DNA of 64,000 nucleotides, taken from NCBI GenBank assembly GCA_018817385.1, contig JAHIUA010000063.1:1-64000 (forward strand), in the 5' to 3' direction. Made by a program: the position numbers and the translations under genes. Of the stretch, positions 18,081-27,548 are shown in pieces. The notes beneath the pieces were generated by a model that ran no database searches, had not been told where the DNA came from, and was given only the letters and a program-made list of their open reading frames with translations. This stretch comes from Pseudomonadota bacterium (GTDB taxonomy: Bacteria; Desulfobacterota; Desulfobulbia; Desulfobulbales; Desulfocapsaceae). Positions within the stretch are counted from its first letter, which is position 1, and each line of letters begins with the position of its first letter.

Positions 18081-18105
18081 TTCAGATAATACCCAATAAT
18101 TGGCA
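18081..18105. repeat. Dispersed 25-bp repeat, copy 2
   Basis: 23 of 25 bases match 6930-6954, including ccaataattggc. It lies in the gap between livF and paaK. Confidence 0.5.
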
Positions 18106-18165
18106 AACAACCCCTCTGTAACTGTTTAGCAGTGCTTTATATTCGTTCACTTTCTGTCAGCAAAT

Positions 18166-18894
18166 TCATTGTTTTTCCGTCCTCTCACGCCCCAGGTAAG
18201 CGCGTTGGACATCCTGATTGGCTAAAAGATCTTCTGCAGGCCCCTGAAGAATTATTTTGCCAGTCTCCATGACATAGCCTCGATCGGCAATCCCCAGGGC
18301 AGCCTTGGCATTCTGTTCCACAAGAAGTACGGTGTTTCCTTCCTCCCGCAAACGGACAATGATCTGAAAAATCTCTTTGACTATCAGGGGAGCAAGCCCG
18401 GTTGAAGGCTCATCCATCATGACCAGCGAGGGTTTGGACATGAGTGCCCTGCCTATGGCCAGCATCTGCTGCTCGCCTCCGGAAAGGGTTCCTGCCAGCT
18501 GTTCCCTGCGATCACGAAGGATGGGAAAACGTTCATACTGATGTTGCAGAAGATCGGCCAGGACCTGCTTTCCCTGTTTCTGGAGGACATGACCGCCAAG
18601 AAGGAGGTTTTCTTCCACAGTCATGGCCGCAAAGACCTGACGCCCTTCAGGGACCATCACACATCCCAGAGCAGGAATAGCATCGGCCTTGACTTTCAGG
18701 GTATTGGTACCCTTGAAGTCGGCCTCGCCGGTGGTGGCCTTGACCAGACCGGCAATGGTAGAGAGGAGAGTGGTTTTCCCGGCCCCATTGGCCCCGATGA
18801 TGGTCACGATTTCACCTGGGTCCACATGCATGGAGACATGCTTGAGGACCCTGATCTTTCCGTATCCGGATTGGAGGTTGCGAATTTTCAGCAT
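18166..18894 (-). CDS. livF: Branched-chain amino-acid ABC transporter ATPase LivF
   Basis: 242 residues. Walker A GANGAGKTT, the LivF hallmark MVPEGRQVFAAMTVEENLLLG (in parts), signature LSGGEQQMLAIGRAL, Walker B PSLVMMDEPSTGL and switch LLVEQNAKAAL are all present. It is one of two ATPases that drive the Liv importer in the order livK-livH-livM-livG-livF on the minus strand. Forty-seven bases separate it from livG. Substrates could be branched-chain or aromatic amino acids, given the neighbouring ior and paaK genes. Confidence 0.97.
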   Translation of the reverse strand: MLKIRNLQSGYGKIRVLKHVSMHVDPGEIVTIIGANGAGKTTLLSTIAGLVKATTGEADFKGTNTLKVKADAIPALGCVMVPEGRQVFAAMTVEENLLLGGHVLQKQGKQVLADLLQHQYERFPILRDRREQLAGTLSGGEQQMLAIGRALMSKPSLVMMDEPSTGLAPLIVKEIFQIIVRLREEGNTVLLVEQNAKAALGIADRGYVMETGKIILQGPAEDLLANQDVQRAYLGRERTEKQ

Positions 18895-18941
18895 AATTTT
18901 CTAGTTCAAAAACAAATTCCGATAACTGAAGAGATCAGCCA

Positions 18942-19700
18942 TCACTCTTCCCCGAGATAAATCTTAATGACCTCTGGATCCTGTTGGATGGTTGCCGGCA
19001 CATCCTCAGCAATTTTTTCTCCAAAACAGAGGACCACAATCTCATCGGAGATATCCATGACCAGAGACATGTCATGTTCCACCAGCAGGACCGTGATCCC
19101 AAGATCGCGAATCTTGGTGATCAGACGGCCAACCTCTGCAGTTTCATAGATATTCAGCCCAGCGGCCGGTTCGTCGAGAAGAAGGAGTGAGGGTTCCAGG
19201 GCCAGGGCCCGAGCCAGCTCCACTGCCCGCTGCTGGCCGAAGGCAAGACTCACGGCATCGGTGTGGGCATGTTCCTCAATCTCCAGCAAGGCCAGGAGCT
19301 CCATGGATTTTTCCCGGATATCCCTCTCCTCTTTCCAGGTCCAGGGCATACGGAACATCGAAGCAAGAAACCCTGCATGGGATCGGACATGCCGTCCAAC
19401 CATAACATTTTCAAGGGCAGTCATGCCATTGAACATCTTGATGTTCTGAAAGGTCCTGGCCATTCCCAACGAGGCGACTTGAAAAGGTTTTTTCCCTTTC
19501 AAGTCCTTTCCCTGAAAAAATACGGACCCGGAAGTGGCGGGAAAGGTGCCGGAAATCATATTGAAGAGGGTCGTCTTGCCTGCTCCATTCGGTCCGATCA
19601 CCGCCTTAATCTGGCCTGGCTCCACCCGAAAAGAGACATCATTGACGGCATGGAGACCGCCAAATCGCTTATGTAGCTGTTTGAGTTCCAAGAGTGCCAT
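18942..19700 (-). CDS. livG: Branched-chain amino-acid ABC transporter ATPase LivG
   Basis: 252 residues. Walker A GPNGAGKTTLFNMISG, the LivG segment GMARTFQNIKMFNGMTALENV, signature LAFGQQRAVELARAL (LSFGxQR type, as usual in LivG), Walker B PSLLLLDEPAAGLN and H-loop VLLVEHDM. It pairs with LivF in the ATPase heterodimer. The start is four bases after the livM stop, so translation is probably coupled. Confidence 0.97.
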   Translation of the reverse strand: MALLELKQLHKRFGGLHAVNDVSFRVEPGQIKAVIGPNGAGKTTLFNMISGTFPATSGSVFFQGKDLKGKKPFQVASLGMARTFQNIKMFNGMTALENVMVGRHVRSHAGFLASMFRMPWTWKEERDIREKSMELLALLEIEEHAHTDAVSLAFGQQRAVELARALALEPSLLLLDEPAAGLNIYETAEVGRLITKIRDLGITVLLVEHDMSLVMDISDEIVVLCFGEKIAEDVPATIQQDPEVIKIYLGEE

Positions 19701-19704
19701 CTTT

Positions 19705-20781
19705 TTATACCTCCCCTTCCCTGTCCGCTTTGTTTCTACCTGGCAGCAGTCTCAGGCAGGAGCGGATATTGATGCTCAGAATACCGTTGGGAGCAAAAAG
19801 CATAATCAGGATCAGGATCAGACCAAAGACCGCATCATCATAGGACCCGAAACTTCCGCGCAGGGAGAAAAAATTGAGCACTATCCCCATGAGCAAAGTT
19901 CCCCAGAGATTGGCCATGCCACCCACGGCCACAATAGCCACATAGCGTACCGATTTCATCACCCCGGCCTCGGATGGTCCTATTCCGCCGTTGTAATGGG
20001 TGAGAAAGACGCCGGCAATAGCGGCAAAAACGGCGGAAAGAACAAAGGTTTGCAGCTTGAAACGAGCTGTGTTGACCCCCATGGCATCGGCGGCCTCATC
20101 GGAGCCGTGGATTCCACGCAGGGCACGCCCCACCCGGGAGTCCATCAGATTGAGAAGGAGTAGCATGCCAATGAGAAGAAGCCCCCAGGCAATATAGTAG
20201 TTCTGGACTCGATCTCCAAAACTTCCACTTACGCTGAGGCCCGGCAAGAGGACAAAGGCAGGGACCTCTGAGATCCCGTCGGCCTCACCAAAATACTCAG
20301 TAGCCAGGGCTATCCGGTAGACGATAATCCCGAATCCGAGAGTAGCCATGGCCAGATAATGCCCCTTGAGTTTGAGGACCGGAATACCGATGGCCACGGC
20401 AATGAGGGCCGCAGTCAAAACGGCGATACCACAGGCAGCCCAGGGAGTAAAGACCAACAGGGAATCACCATAGATGTCTTGACCGACAAAGAGAAAGCCT
20501 GCAGAATCAAACAGCTTCACCAGGAAGGAGTCCTGATAGGGAATCAGACTGCGGGTGGTGAGAGCAGCCGAGATATATCCGCCAATGGCGAAGAAGCCGG
20601 CATGGCCAATGGATATTTGCCCGGCATAGCCCATAAGGGCACAAAGACCAATGATCAGCAGGGAATAGTAGGCCGACATGGTCATCTGAGTCAGATAATA
20701 CATGGTGTCGGTGGCGCTGGTCAGGATATGGAGGCCAATCACGGCAACGAGCAGGGGCAGGATGGAAAGAATTTTTTTCAT
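19705..20781 (-). CDS. livM: Branched-chain amino-acid ABC transporter permease LivM
   Basis: 358 residues with about nine hydrophobic helices. The segment LIIGLCALMGYAGQISIGHAGFFAIGGY is the typical LivM N-terminal motif; LKLKGHYLAMATLGFG and the EAA-like loop DEAADAMGVNTARFKLQTF are also seen. It forms the membrane channel with LivH. Gaps of four bases on both sides (livH and livG) show a tight operon. Confidence 0.97.
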   Translation of the reverse strand: MKKILSILPLLVAVIGLHILTSATDTMYYLTQMTMSAYYSLLIIGLCALMGYAGQISIGHAGFFAIGGYISAALTTRSLIPYQDSFLVKLFDSAGFLFVGQDIYGDSLLVFTPWAACGIAVLTAALIAVAIGIPVLKLKGHYLAMATLGFGIIVYRIALATEYFGEADGISEVPAFVLLPGLSVSGSFGDRVQNYYIAWGLLLIGMLLLLNLMDSRVGRALRGIHGSDEAADAMGVNTARFKLQTFVLSAVFAAIAGVFLTHYNGGIGPSEAGVMKSVRYVAIVAVGGMANLWGTLLMGIVLNFFSLRGSFGSYDDAVFGLILILIMLFAPNGILSINIRSCLRLLPGRNKADREGEV

Positions 20782-20785
20782 TATT

Positions 20786-21676
20786 CTAAAACTCCTTCAA
20801 TCCTGTTGCCTCTTTGGATCCGAACAGGCCTTGGGGACGGACAAAGAGAATAGCAAGCAGGATAGCAATGGAAATGGCATCCTGAAAAGCAAGAGGCACC
20901 ACAGAAACGGAAAAAGCCTCGATAATACCAAGAAGCAGTCCGGCTGCCACAGCGCCGCCAGAACTTCCGAGTCCCCCAAGGATGGCCACAGTAAAGCCCT
21001 TGATAGCCAATCCGGTCCCCATATCATACTGACTGTAGGTAATGGGTGACATGACACAGCCAGCCAGGGCGCCCATACCAGCACTGAGGACAAAGGAGAG
21101 GGTCACCATATTCTGGGTATTAATACCACAGAGGACAGCTGCCTTGCGATTGGAAGCGCAGGCCCGCATCTCCCTGCCCACGGCAGTGGTTTTAAAAAAA
21201 ATCCCCAGACAGACCATCATCAGGGCAGAGGCTCCGACCACCCACAAGACCTGCGGAGAAATCCGTGCCCCCAGTACCGGAACGGAGCTAATCGCGTTGC
21301 CGAAAAAATAGGGCAGCGAACGGATACTTTCTCCCCAGATATGAATAGCCACCTCACGGCAGAGAATAGAGATGCCGATGGTGATAGTGACCATGCGCAT
21401 GACCGAGGGAGACTTCAACCAGCGGATAAAGCAGATTTCAATCAGGGCCCCGATGAGCATAGTGATTGCCACAGCCAAAAAGATGGCAAGGGGCAGTGGC
21501 ATAAAGTTCAAGAGAGTGATGGCGATCATCCCTCCGAACATGACAAACTCACCCTGAGCAAAATTAATGATGCCGGTGGTATTGTAAATAATATTGAAAC
21601 CAATGGCGACAATGGCATAAATACTGCCATAGGTGATTCCGGCCATAAGGTACTGGATAGAAAGTTCGAGAGTCAT
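20786..21676 (-). CDS. livH: Branched-chain amino-acid ABC transporter permease LivH
   Basis: 296 residues, all membrane helices. The N-terminal ITYGSIYAIVAIGFNIIYNTTGIINFAQGEFVMFGG, read in parts, is the LivH signature, and the cytoplasmic loop REMRACASNRKAAVLCGINT is the ABC-contact EAA-like loop. Partner permease of LivM. A terminator-like hairpin separates it from livK upstream, which should lower its expression relative to the binding protein. Confidence 0.97.
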   Translation of the reverse strand: MTLELSIQYLMAGITYGSIYAIVAIGFNIIYNTTGIINFAQGEFVMFGGMIAITLLNFMPLPLAIFLAVAITMLIGALIEICFIRWLKSPSVMRMVTITIGISILCREVAIHIWGESIRSLPYFFGNAISSVPVLGARISPQVLWVVGASALMMVCLGIFFKTTAVGREMRACASNRKAAVLCGINTQNMVTLSFVLSAGMGALAGCVMSPITYSQYDMGTGLAIKGFTVAILGGLGSSGGAVAAGLLLGIIEAFSVSVVPLAFQDAISIAILLAILFVRPQGLFGSKEATGLKEF

Positions 21677-21750
21677 AAAAACACAAATTCACCCTGAGGG
21701 CATAAAACAGTGTTCAAGGCACAATATCCTGCCTGAAAACGGATTGATAG

Positions 21751-21786
21751 CAAAAAGCCGGGCTGAGAACATTCTCCCAGCCCGGC
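21751..21786 (-). terminator. Attenuating terminator between livK and livH
   Basis: gccgggctg (21757-21765) pairs perfectly with cagcccggc (21778-21786); on the minus strand the stem is followed by TTTTTG. It lies 30 bases after the livK stop, so it probably leaves most transcripts ending after livK and lets some continue into livHMGF. Confidence 0.8.
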
Positions 21787-21815
21787 AAATCTGACGTCAG
21801 TGAAATACTGATCTC

Positions 21816-22970
21816 TTATTTTCCGGTGTAGCTGACAAACTTAGCATCTTTAACGATCATCATCTGGAAGGCATCGATATCAAGACCATTATGATCTTCG
21901 GCAGAAAAATTGAAGATCCCGCCGGTCCCGGCAAAGTTCTGCAGGCCTTCAATGGCTGCACGAACCTTATCCCGATCATTTCCAGCCTCGGCAACAGCTG
22001 CCATGAGGATGCTGAAGGCATCATAGGCATGGCCACCAAAGGTGGATACGGGCTCTGCATACTTGTCTTCGTAATTTTTCTTGTACTCTAAGAGCAGACT
22101 CTTCTGGGGATGATCGTCAGCCAGGGTGTCGGCAATAAGGAGACGTCCTGCGGGGAAAATAATTCCTTCGGCTGCGGGACCGGCAGCCTCCACATACTTA
22201 ATATTGCCAAAACCGTGGCTCTGGAAAAGGGGCACATCCCAACCGGCCTGACGCATGTTTTTGGCCACAATGGCCTGGGCAGGAACGATGGACCAGTTGA
22301 CCACGGCCTGGACGTCCTTGTTCGCCTTAATTTTGGCAACCACTGCCGAGAGATCATTCGATTTGCTATCATAGACCTCTGCCTCAACCACCTCGATATT
22401 GAACTCGGGGGCGATTTTCAACAGCTGTTCCTTTCCGGCCTTACCAAAACCGGTATTCCCGGCAAGAACGGCAATCTTGCTGATCCCCATCTTATTCATT
22501 TCCATAAAGATCTTTTGGGCGGCAAAAGAATCATTCTGCGGAGTCTTGAAGACATAGGCAGCAACAGGGTTAACGATAACCTCGGCGGCTGCACAGGAGA
22601 GGAGCGGGGTTTTGGCCTCTTCACAGATAGTTTTGATCTTCAGGGTCTCACCGGAGGTGGAGGGTCCGATAATGGCCAGGACATTCTCCTCTTCGATCAA
22701 CTGTTTGGCAAAGGAAATGGCCTTTTCCGGACTGCCCGCAGAATCCTTGATGATCAATTCAATCATATTGCCGTTGATCCCGCCACGGCTGTTCACCTCT
22801 TCAACCATCATTTCCAGAGTGCGAGCCTCAGGACCACCGAGGAAGGAAGCACCACCGGTGACTGCGAGAATGGCTCCGACTTTGATATTCTCCGCCCAGG
22901 CTGCGGCCGGAACAACAATAAAAGTGACGGCCACCACGGCCATGAGAAACTTTGATACCAATTTTTTCAT
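21816..22970 (-). CDS. livK: Periplasmic branched-chain amino-acid binding protein LivK
   Basis: 384 residues. A clear signal peptide (MKKLVSKFLMAVVAVTFIVVPAAAWA, in parts) ends at Ala-Trp-Ala before ENIKVGAI. The mature part is a type I periplasmic-binding fold: GAILAVTGGASFLGGPEARTL, GPSTSGETL, and AYDAFSILMAAVAEAG. It captures amino acids or related acids for LivHMGF. It is the first liv gene, follows an ACT-domain gene, and is separated from it by a terminator-like hairpin. Confidence 0.95.
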   Translation of the reverse strand: MKKLVSKFLMAVVAVTFIVVPAAAWAENIKVGAILAVTGGASFLGGPEARTLEMMVEEVNSRGGINGNMIELIIKDSAGSPEKAISFAKQLIEEENVLAIIGPSTSGETLKIKTICEEAKTPLLSCAAAEVIVNPVAAYVFKTPQNDSFAAQKIFMEMNKMGISKIAVLAGNTGFGKAGKEQLLKIAPEFNIEVVEAEVYDSKSNDLSAVVAKIKANKDVQAVVNWSIVPAQAIVAKNMRQAGWDVPLFQSHGFGNIKYVEAAGPAAEGIIFPAGRLLIADTLADDHPQKSLLLEYKKNYEDKYAEPVSTFGGHAYDAFSILMAAVAEAGNDRDKVRAAIEGLQNFAGTGGIFNFSAEDHNGLDIDAFQMMIVKDAKFVSYTGK

Positions 22971-22991
22971 CTTCTTTCTCCCTCCTCCAAA

Positions 22992-23025
22992 TTAAAAAGA
23001 ATGACAGGGCACATTCCTCCCTGCC
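22992..23025 (-). terminator. Possible terminator upstream of livK
   Basis: On the minus strand ggcaggg pairs with ccctgtc (one G.U), followed shortly by TTCTTTTTAA. It is 20 bases before the livK start and would insulate livK from the upstream genes, implying a separate livK promoter that I could not identify. Confidence 0.4.
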
Positions 23026-23128
23026 AAAGGATAGTTCCGGAAAACACCGGAGGTCTATTGGCAATTCATCTCATCCTCATACACCCCTGATCCAGCAACA
23101 TCGTCAGCCTGCGATCTTTGCCCTCAAC

Positions 23129-23560
23129 CTACAAGGCACAAATTTCCTTGCCGCTGAGAAGGGTATAGCCGGTACGCTGCAAAGCCTCTATCGCTTTATC
23201 CATGGCATCAAAACGAAAGATGAGAACGGCATTTTCCCCAGTCTTGTTGACAAAGGCATACATGTATTCCACGTTCAGTTGTTCTTCTTCAATGGTCTTC
23301 AGAACACCTGCCAGGCCGCCGGTCTTATCGGCAACCTCCACGGCAACGACATTGGTGATGCCGACGGTAAAGCCATTGGACTTCAAGGCGGCCTTGGCCT
23401 TTTCCACGTTGTCGACGATAAGCCGCAAGATACCAAAATCAGCGGTATCGGCAACGGAAAGGGCTCGAATATTGATATGTTCTGCCGCCAGAGTTGCCGT
23501 GATCTCGGCCAACCGTCCCGATTTATTCTCTAAAAAAACTGCAATCTGTTCAACCTTCAT
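23129..23560 (-). CDS. Tandem ACT-domain protein
   Basis: 143 residues with AGGAGG upstream of ATG 23560. Two ACT domains are visible: [23 protein letters not shown] at the N-terminus and [23 protein letters not shown] from about residue 70. ACT domains bind small ligands, usually amino acids. Proteins of this type commonly sit beside PaaK-like ligases, here with a 19-base gap to the second paaK. It probably senses an aromatic or branched-chain amino acid and modulates the pathway; the target is unknown. Confidence 0.9.
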   Translation of the reverse strand: MKVEQIAVFLENKSGRLAEITATLAAEHINIRALSVADTADFGILRLIVDNVEKAKAALKSNGFTVGITNVVAVEVADKTGGLAGVLKTIEEEQLNVEYMYAFVNKTGENAVLIFRFDAMDKAIEALQRTGYTLLSGKEICAL

Positions 23561-23579
23561 GCCAACTCCTCCTAACTTC

Positions 23580-24887
23580 CTACAATTTCCTGTTGTCGAT
23601 TACCCGCTGGGCCTTCCCTTCACTGCGCTGAATGGTCTTGTGTTCTACCAGTTTAACCTTACAGGTAACACCCAGCATATCTTTAATATCGGCCTGAATA
23701 CGTTTGCTCAGATTCTCGAGATTTTTGACCTCATCTGAGAAGATATCTTCACTGACTTCCACCTCCACAGCCATGGTATCCATATTTCCTTCCCGGTTGA
23801 CCACAATCTGATAATGGGGTTCCACTCCTTCGGTACCCATGAGCACATGCTCAATCTGGGAGGGGAAGACATTGACGCCGCGGATAATAAGCATATCGTC
23901 GGTACGTCCAGTGACCTTTTCCATACGCACCAGGGTTCGCCCGCAGGCGCAGTCATCATACATGAGCCTGGAGATATCCTTGGTTCGATAGCGAATAAGG
24001 GGAAAGGCCTCTTTGGTAAGCGTTGTGAAGACCAGTTCGCCTTTTTCGCCGGGGGGAAGGACCTCGCCGGTCTCCGGATCAATGATTTCCGGGAGGAAAT
24101 GATCTTCGAAGACATGCATCCCTTTTTCTCCTTCCAGGCACTGCATGGCCACACCCGGTCCCATGATCTCCGACAGGCCGTAAATATCCACGGCCTTGAT
24201 GTTCAGTTTGCGCTCCACCTCATCCCGCATATTCTCACTCCAGGGCTCTGCCCCGAAGATCCCCACCCGCAGAGCCAGAGACTGGGGATCGACCCCCAAG
24301 CCTACCATGGTCTCAGCCAGATTGAGGGCATAGGAGGGAGTCGCCATGAGGACCGTGGATTTGAAATCCTTCATGATGGTGATCTGGCGCTTGGTATTGC
24401 CGCCTGAAACAGGAATAACAGTGGCCCCCAGTCGTTCAATCCCGTAGTGAGCACCAAGACCGCCGGTAAAGAGACCGTAGCCATAGGCATTATGGACCAT
24501 GTCCTGGGAGGTGGCTCCGGCACAGGTCAGGGCTCTGGCCATCAGGCCAGCCCAGGTCTTGATATCTTTTTTGGTATAGCCAACCACCGTAGGTTTGCCA
24601 GTGGTACCGGAAGAGGCATGAACCCTGACAACCCGATCCATGGGCACAGTAAAGAGGCCAAAGGGATAGTTATCGCGGAGATCATCTTTGACCGTAAAGG
24701 GTAACTTGGCCAGATCCGCCAGGGACTGGATATCAGCAGGCTTGACGCCAGAGGCATCCATCTTCTCACGATACGGGGCAACAGTCTCATAGACTCGTGT
24801 CACCAGCTTCTGAAGACGTTTCAACTGAATAGACTCCAGCCCCACCCGAGGCAGAGTTTCCATCTCCTCTTCCCAATATAGTGTCAT
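23580..24887 (-). CDS. paaK: Phenylacetate-CoA ligase, copy 2 (AMP-forming)
   Basis: 435 residues with GGAG upstream of ATG 24887. It has [33 protein letters not shown] and [20 protein letters not shown], the PaaK set. It differs from copy 1 in many positions, so the two are old paralogues rather than a recent duplication. Copy 2 is next to the ACT gene and downstream of iorAB, from which a long hairpin separates it. Expected reaction: aryl acid + ATP + CoA to aryl-CoA + AMP + PPi; exact substrate (phenylacetate, indoleacetate or other) is unknown. Confidence 0.93.
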   Translation of the reverse strand: MTLYWEEEMETLPRVGLESIQLKRLQKLVTRVYETVAPYREKMDASGVKPADIQSLADLAKLPFTVKDDLRDNYPFGLFTVPMDRVVRVHASSGTTGKPTVVGYTKKDIKTWAGLMARALTCAGATSQDMVHNAYGYGLFTGGLGAHYGIERLGATVIPVSGGNTKRQITIMKDFKSTVLMATPSYALNLAETMVGLGVDPQSLALRVGIFGAEPWSENMRDEVERKLNIKAVDIYGLSEIMGPGVAMQCLEGEKGMHVFEDHFLPEIIDPETGEVLPPGEKGELVFTTLTKEAFPLIRYRTKDISRLMYDDCACGRTLVRMEKVTGRTDDMLIIRGVNVFPSQIEHVLMGTEGVEPHYQIVVNREGNMDTMAVEVEVSEDIFSDEVKNLENLSKRIQADIKDMLGVTCKVKLVEHKTIQRSEGKAQRVIDNRKL

Positions 24888-25001
24888 AACTCACTCCAAC
24901 GTTAGCTAACATAGTAAAAACACGGCTCGAAACAGTTACCAATCACAAGGGGAGGGTGCAGCAACCAGTTGGTGTTCTACCCAGAAATCGATAACCGCTC
25001 A

Positions 25002-25086
25002 CAGGTGCTGAACCTTTGCGTAATCAGTGTGGTCAGCGACACACCAGTCTGCTGACCACACTGATTACGCAAAGATTCGGTGCCTG
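25002..25086. repeat. Long inverted repeat between iorB and paaK copy 2
   Basis: A perfect 24-bp stem (25014-25037 with 25051-25074) has a 13-base loop. After one mismatch it continues for 11 more pairs (25002-25012 with 25076-25086), three of them G-U only if read as plus-strand RNA; on the minus strand these become A-C mismatches. No T-run flanks it. It fills most of the 209-base gap in an otherwise tight operon. It could be an mRNA-processing hairpin, a small mobile repeat or a plus-strand RNA. Confidence 0.8.
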
Positions 25087-25096
25087 GGGACGGTTA

Positions 25097-25678
25097 CTAA
25101 GAGCTGGTTTGACGACCGGCGCGAAACGCCTTTATATTCACCTCACGAAATCGCTCCGGAACCCGTGTGTTAATAATCTCCTCATATACCTCAGCAGCCA
25201 TGGGCAAAAAATTCGACATGGCTCCGACCATCACCACATTGGCAGCCTTCACCTCACCCACATCCCTGGCAATATCAAAGGCAGCCACTGTCACCACCTG
25301 AATACCCTGAGAGGTAATGGCATCCAACACATCCAGAGGATAGGCGACCTGGCCCATAGCCACGGATGGCGGTTTGATCTGCTGGGTATTAACAATCACC
25401 TTGCTCTCTTTATGGAGATAGGGCAGATAACGGGCAGCCTCCATCATCTCGAATGAGACCAGGATATCCGCCTTGCCCGGTTCAATCAGAGGCGAATAGA
25501 CCTTTTCACCGTAACGCAGCTGGGCCGTTACCGAACCACCACGTTGGGCCATGCCGTGAACTTCACTCTTTTTGGCATCATATCCGGCAGAAAGCAGAGC
25601 GTAAGCCGTGATCTCACTGGCCAGAAGGATGCCCTGACCGCCGACTCCGGAAAAGAGAATGTTTCCTATTGCTCCCAT
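25097..25678 (-). CDS. iorB: Indolepyruvate:ferredoxin oxidoreductase beta subunit
   Basis: 193 residues. The N-terminus NILFSGVGGQGILLASEITAYALL is the gamma-type domain of 2-oxoacid:ferredoxin oxidoreductases, followed by SEVHGMAQRGGSVTAQLRYG, both typical of IorB. With IorA it oxidises aryl pyruvates to aryl-CoA with reduction of ferredoxin in the cytoplasm. It starts three bases after the iorA stop, so the two are translationally linked. Confidence 0.96.
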   Translation of the reverse strand: MGAIGNILFSGVGGQGILLASEITAYALLSAGYDAKKSEVHGMAQRGGSVTAQLRYGEKVYSPLIEPGKADILVSFEMMEAARYLPYLHKESKVIVNTQQIKPPSVAMGQVAYPLDVLDAITSQGIQVVTVAAFDIARDVGEVKAANVVMVGAMSNFLPMAAEVYEEIINTRVPERFREVNIKAFRAGRQTSS

Positions 25679-25681
25679 CTC

Positions 25682-27490
25682 CTATTCCCCCTTCCTGTTA
25701 ATTGCTTCAAACTTGCACAGGGCAGCACACTGACCGCAGCCGTTACATTGCACTTCCGTAATCACAGCAAAACCCTTCTGTTTTTTCTTATAGCCCAGGG
25801 CCTCCGCCTCCTCAGGAGTCAGCGGTGTCCAGCTGATAGCGGGGCATCCAAGCTGGACACAGGACCTGCAACCACTGCAGTTCTCGGTAGTTGTCAGGTA
25901 GGGTATATGCTGCGCCTTTTTCATCTCCGGGATAAGCACACAAGGTGCCCTGGAGATAAGCACTGACATTTCATCCCGGTCCAGGGCAGTCTTCAGGGCA
26001 GTTTTGCATGCACTGATATCATGGGGATTGACCTCATCCACATGTTTGACACCCACTGCCCGACACAGCTCTTCCAGATCGATGCTGTTAGCCGGTTCAC
26101 CCTTGATATTGCAGCCTGAGGCAGGATTGTTTTGCTGCCCGGTCATGGCTGTAATGCGATTATCAAGAATGATGAGAACTGAAGCGGAATTATTATAGAC
26201 TGAGTTAATCAGGCCAGTGATACCGGAATGAATAAAGGTGGAATCGCCAATCACCGAGACCAGTTTTCCCTTGCCCGCAGCCCCCAGAGCCTTGGCCATG
26301 CCATGGGCTATGGTCACCGAGGCGCCCATACAGACACAGGAATCCATGGCAGAAAGGGGCGGCAGAAACCCAAGGGTGTAACAGCCGATATCGCCTGAAA
26401 CGAAGATGTCCTTCATCCTCGAGAGGTTGTAAAAGACTCCGCGGTGCGGACAGCCGGCACACATGTTGGGTGGACGCATGGGCAGGTCCGGGGCGGAAAA
26501 GAGTTTCGGGGCAGAGCCGGGATCAATGGCCTTACGGACGATGGCAGTATTGAGTTCGCCCTGATTAGGGATACAATCCTTGCCATGACAGGCAACCCCC
26601 ATGGCCTTGATGTGGTGCTCAAGGAAGGGATCGAGTTCTTCGACGACAAACAACTCATCGACCGTTGCGGCAAAGGCCTTGATTTTTTCTTCGGGCAGGG
26701 GCCAACTCATACCGAGCTTGAGAACTGTGGCCTCGGGAAATGCCTCCTTGACATAGAGGTAGGAAACACCGCCGGTAATAAAACCACGTTTGCGGTCTCC
26801 TGCTTCCACTCTGTTATATTCATCGGTCTCTGCAATCTTCCGCAGCTCCCCCATACGCTCCTCCACCACCTTTCTCCGGTTGCGGGCATTTCCAGGCAGC
26901 ATGACAAACTTGGCAGGCATTTTTTCAATTCCACATGTTGCTGCGGAAGTCATCATCTCGCCCTTACTCACCACCCCCTTGACATGAGCAACACGGGTGG
27001 TGATGCGAAAGAGAACCGGGGTGTCCAGGCGCTCGGAGAGTTCAAATGCCTCTTTTAAAAGCGTTTTGGCCTCAGAAGGATCAGAGGGCTCAAGCATTGG
27101 CAGCTTGGCAGCATAGGCATAATTACGATTATCCTGCTCATTCTGCGAAGAATGCATCTCCGGATCATCGGCGGTCAAAACAACCAATCCTCCCCGACCA
27201 CCGGTATAGGACGCGGTAAAGAGGGGATCGGCAGCCACATTGACTCCCACATGCTTCATGGTCGCCAGGGCGCGAACTCCAGCAAAAGAGGCTCCGATGG
27301 CTACTTCAAGACCAACCTTTTCATTGGGGGCCCATTCGGTATAGACACCTTCATATCTGGAAAGATTTTCCATGATTTCCGTGGATGGTGTTCCGGGATA
27401 CCCCGAGGCTACCTTGACTCCTGCCTCGTAGGCAGCGAGGGCAATGGCCTCGTTTCCGGACATCCAGAGTACCGTACTGCTATCTGTCAC
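25682..27490 (-). CDS. iorA: Indolepyruvate:ferredoxin oxidoreductase alpha subunit
   Basis: 602 residues from a GTG at 27490 with AGGTGA five bases upstream. An N-terminal pyrimidine-binding domain (GNEAIALAAYEAGVKVASGYPGTPSTE, in parts), a TPP-binding domain (GDIGCYTLG, then GDSTFIHSGITGLINSVYNN), and a C-terminal two-cluster ferredoxin domain (CSGCRSCVQLGC and CNGCGQCAALC) occur in the usual order. It makes aryl-acetyl-CoA from transaminated aromatic amino acids. No aminotransferase or ADP-forming acyl-CoA synthetase is in the window; the two PaaK ligases may provide the ligase step. Confidence 0.97.
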   Translation of the reverse strand: MTDSSTVLWMSGNEAIALAAYEAGVKVASGYPGTPSTEIMENLSRYEGVYTEWAPNEKVGLEVAIGASFAGVRALATMKHVGVNVAADPLFTASYTGGRGGLVVLTADDPEMHSSQNEQDNRNYAYAAKLPMLEPSDPSEAKTLLKEAFELSERLDTPVLFRITTRVAHVKGVVSKGEMMTSAATCGIEKMPAKFVMLPGNARNRRKVVEERMGELRKIAETDEYNRVEAGDRKRGFITGGVSYLYVKEAFPEATVLKLGMSWPLPEEKIKAFAATVDELFVVEELDPFLEHHIKAMGVACHGKDCIPNQGELNTAIVRKAIDPGSAPKLFSAPDLPMRPPNMCAGCPHRGVFYNLSRMKDIFVSGDIGCYTLGFLPPLSAMDSCVCMGASVTIAHGMAKALGAAGKGKLVSVIGDSTFIHSGITGLINSVYNNSASVLIILDNRITAMTGQQNNPASGCNIKGEPANSIDLEELCRAVGVKHVDEVNPHDISACKTALKTALDRDEMSVLISRAPCVLIPEMKKAQHIPYLTTTENCSGCRSCVQLGCPAISWTPLTPEEAEALGYKKKQKGFAVITEVQCNGCGQCAALCKFEAINRKGE

Positions 27491-27548
27491 GTTTTCACCT
27501 GTATCGATTCATTGATGAGAAAATATCTGCTCCAACAGCAGCATTTAT

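Noticed and set aside
25002-25086. Classical intrinsic terminator after iorB
   Set aside because: No U-run follows the stem on either strand, and the operon appears to continue into paaK.
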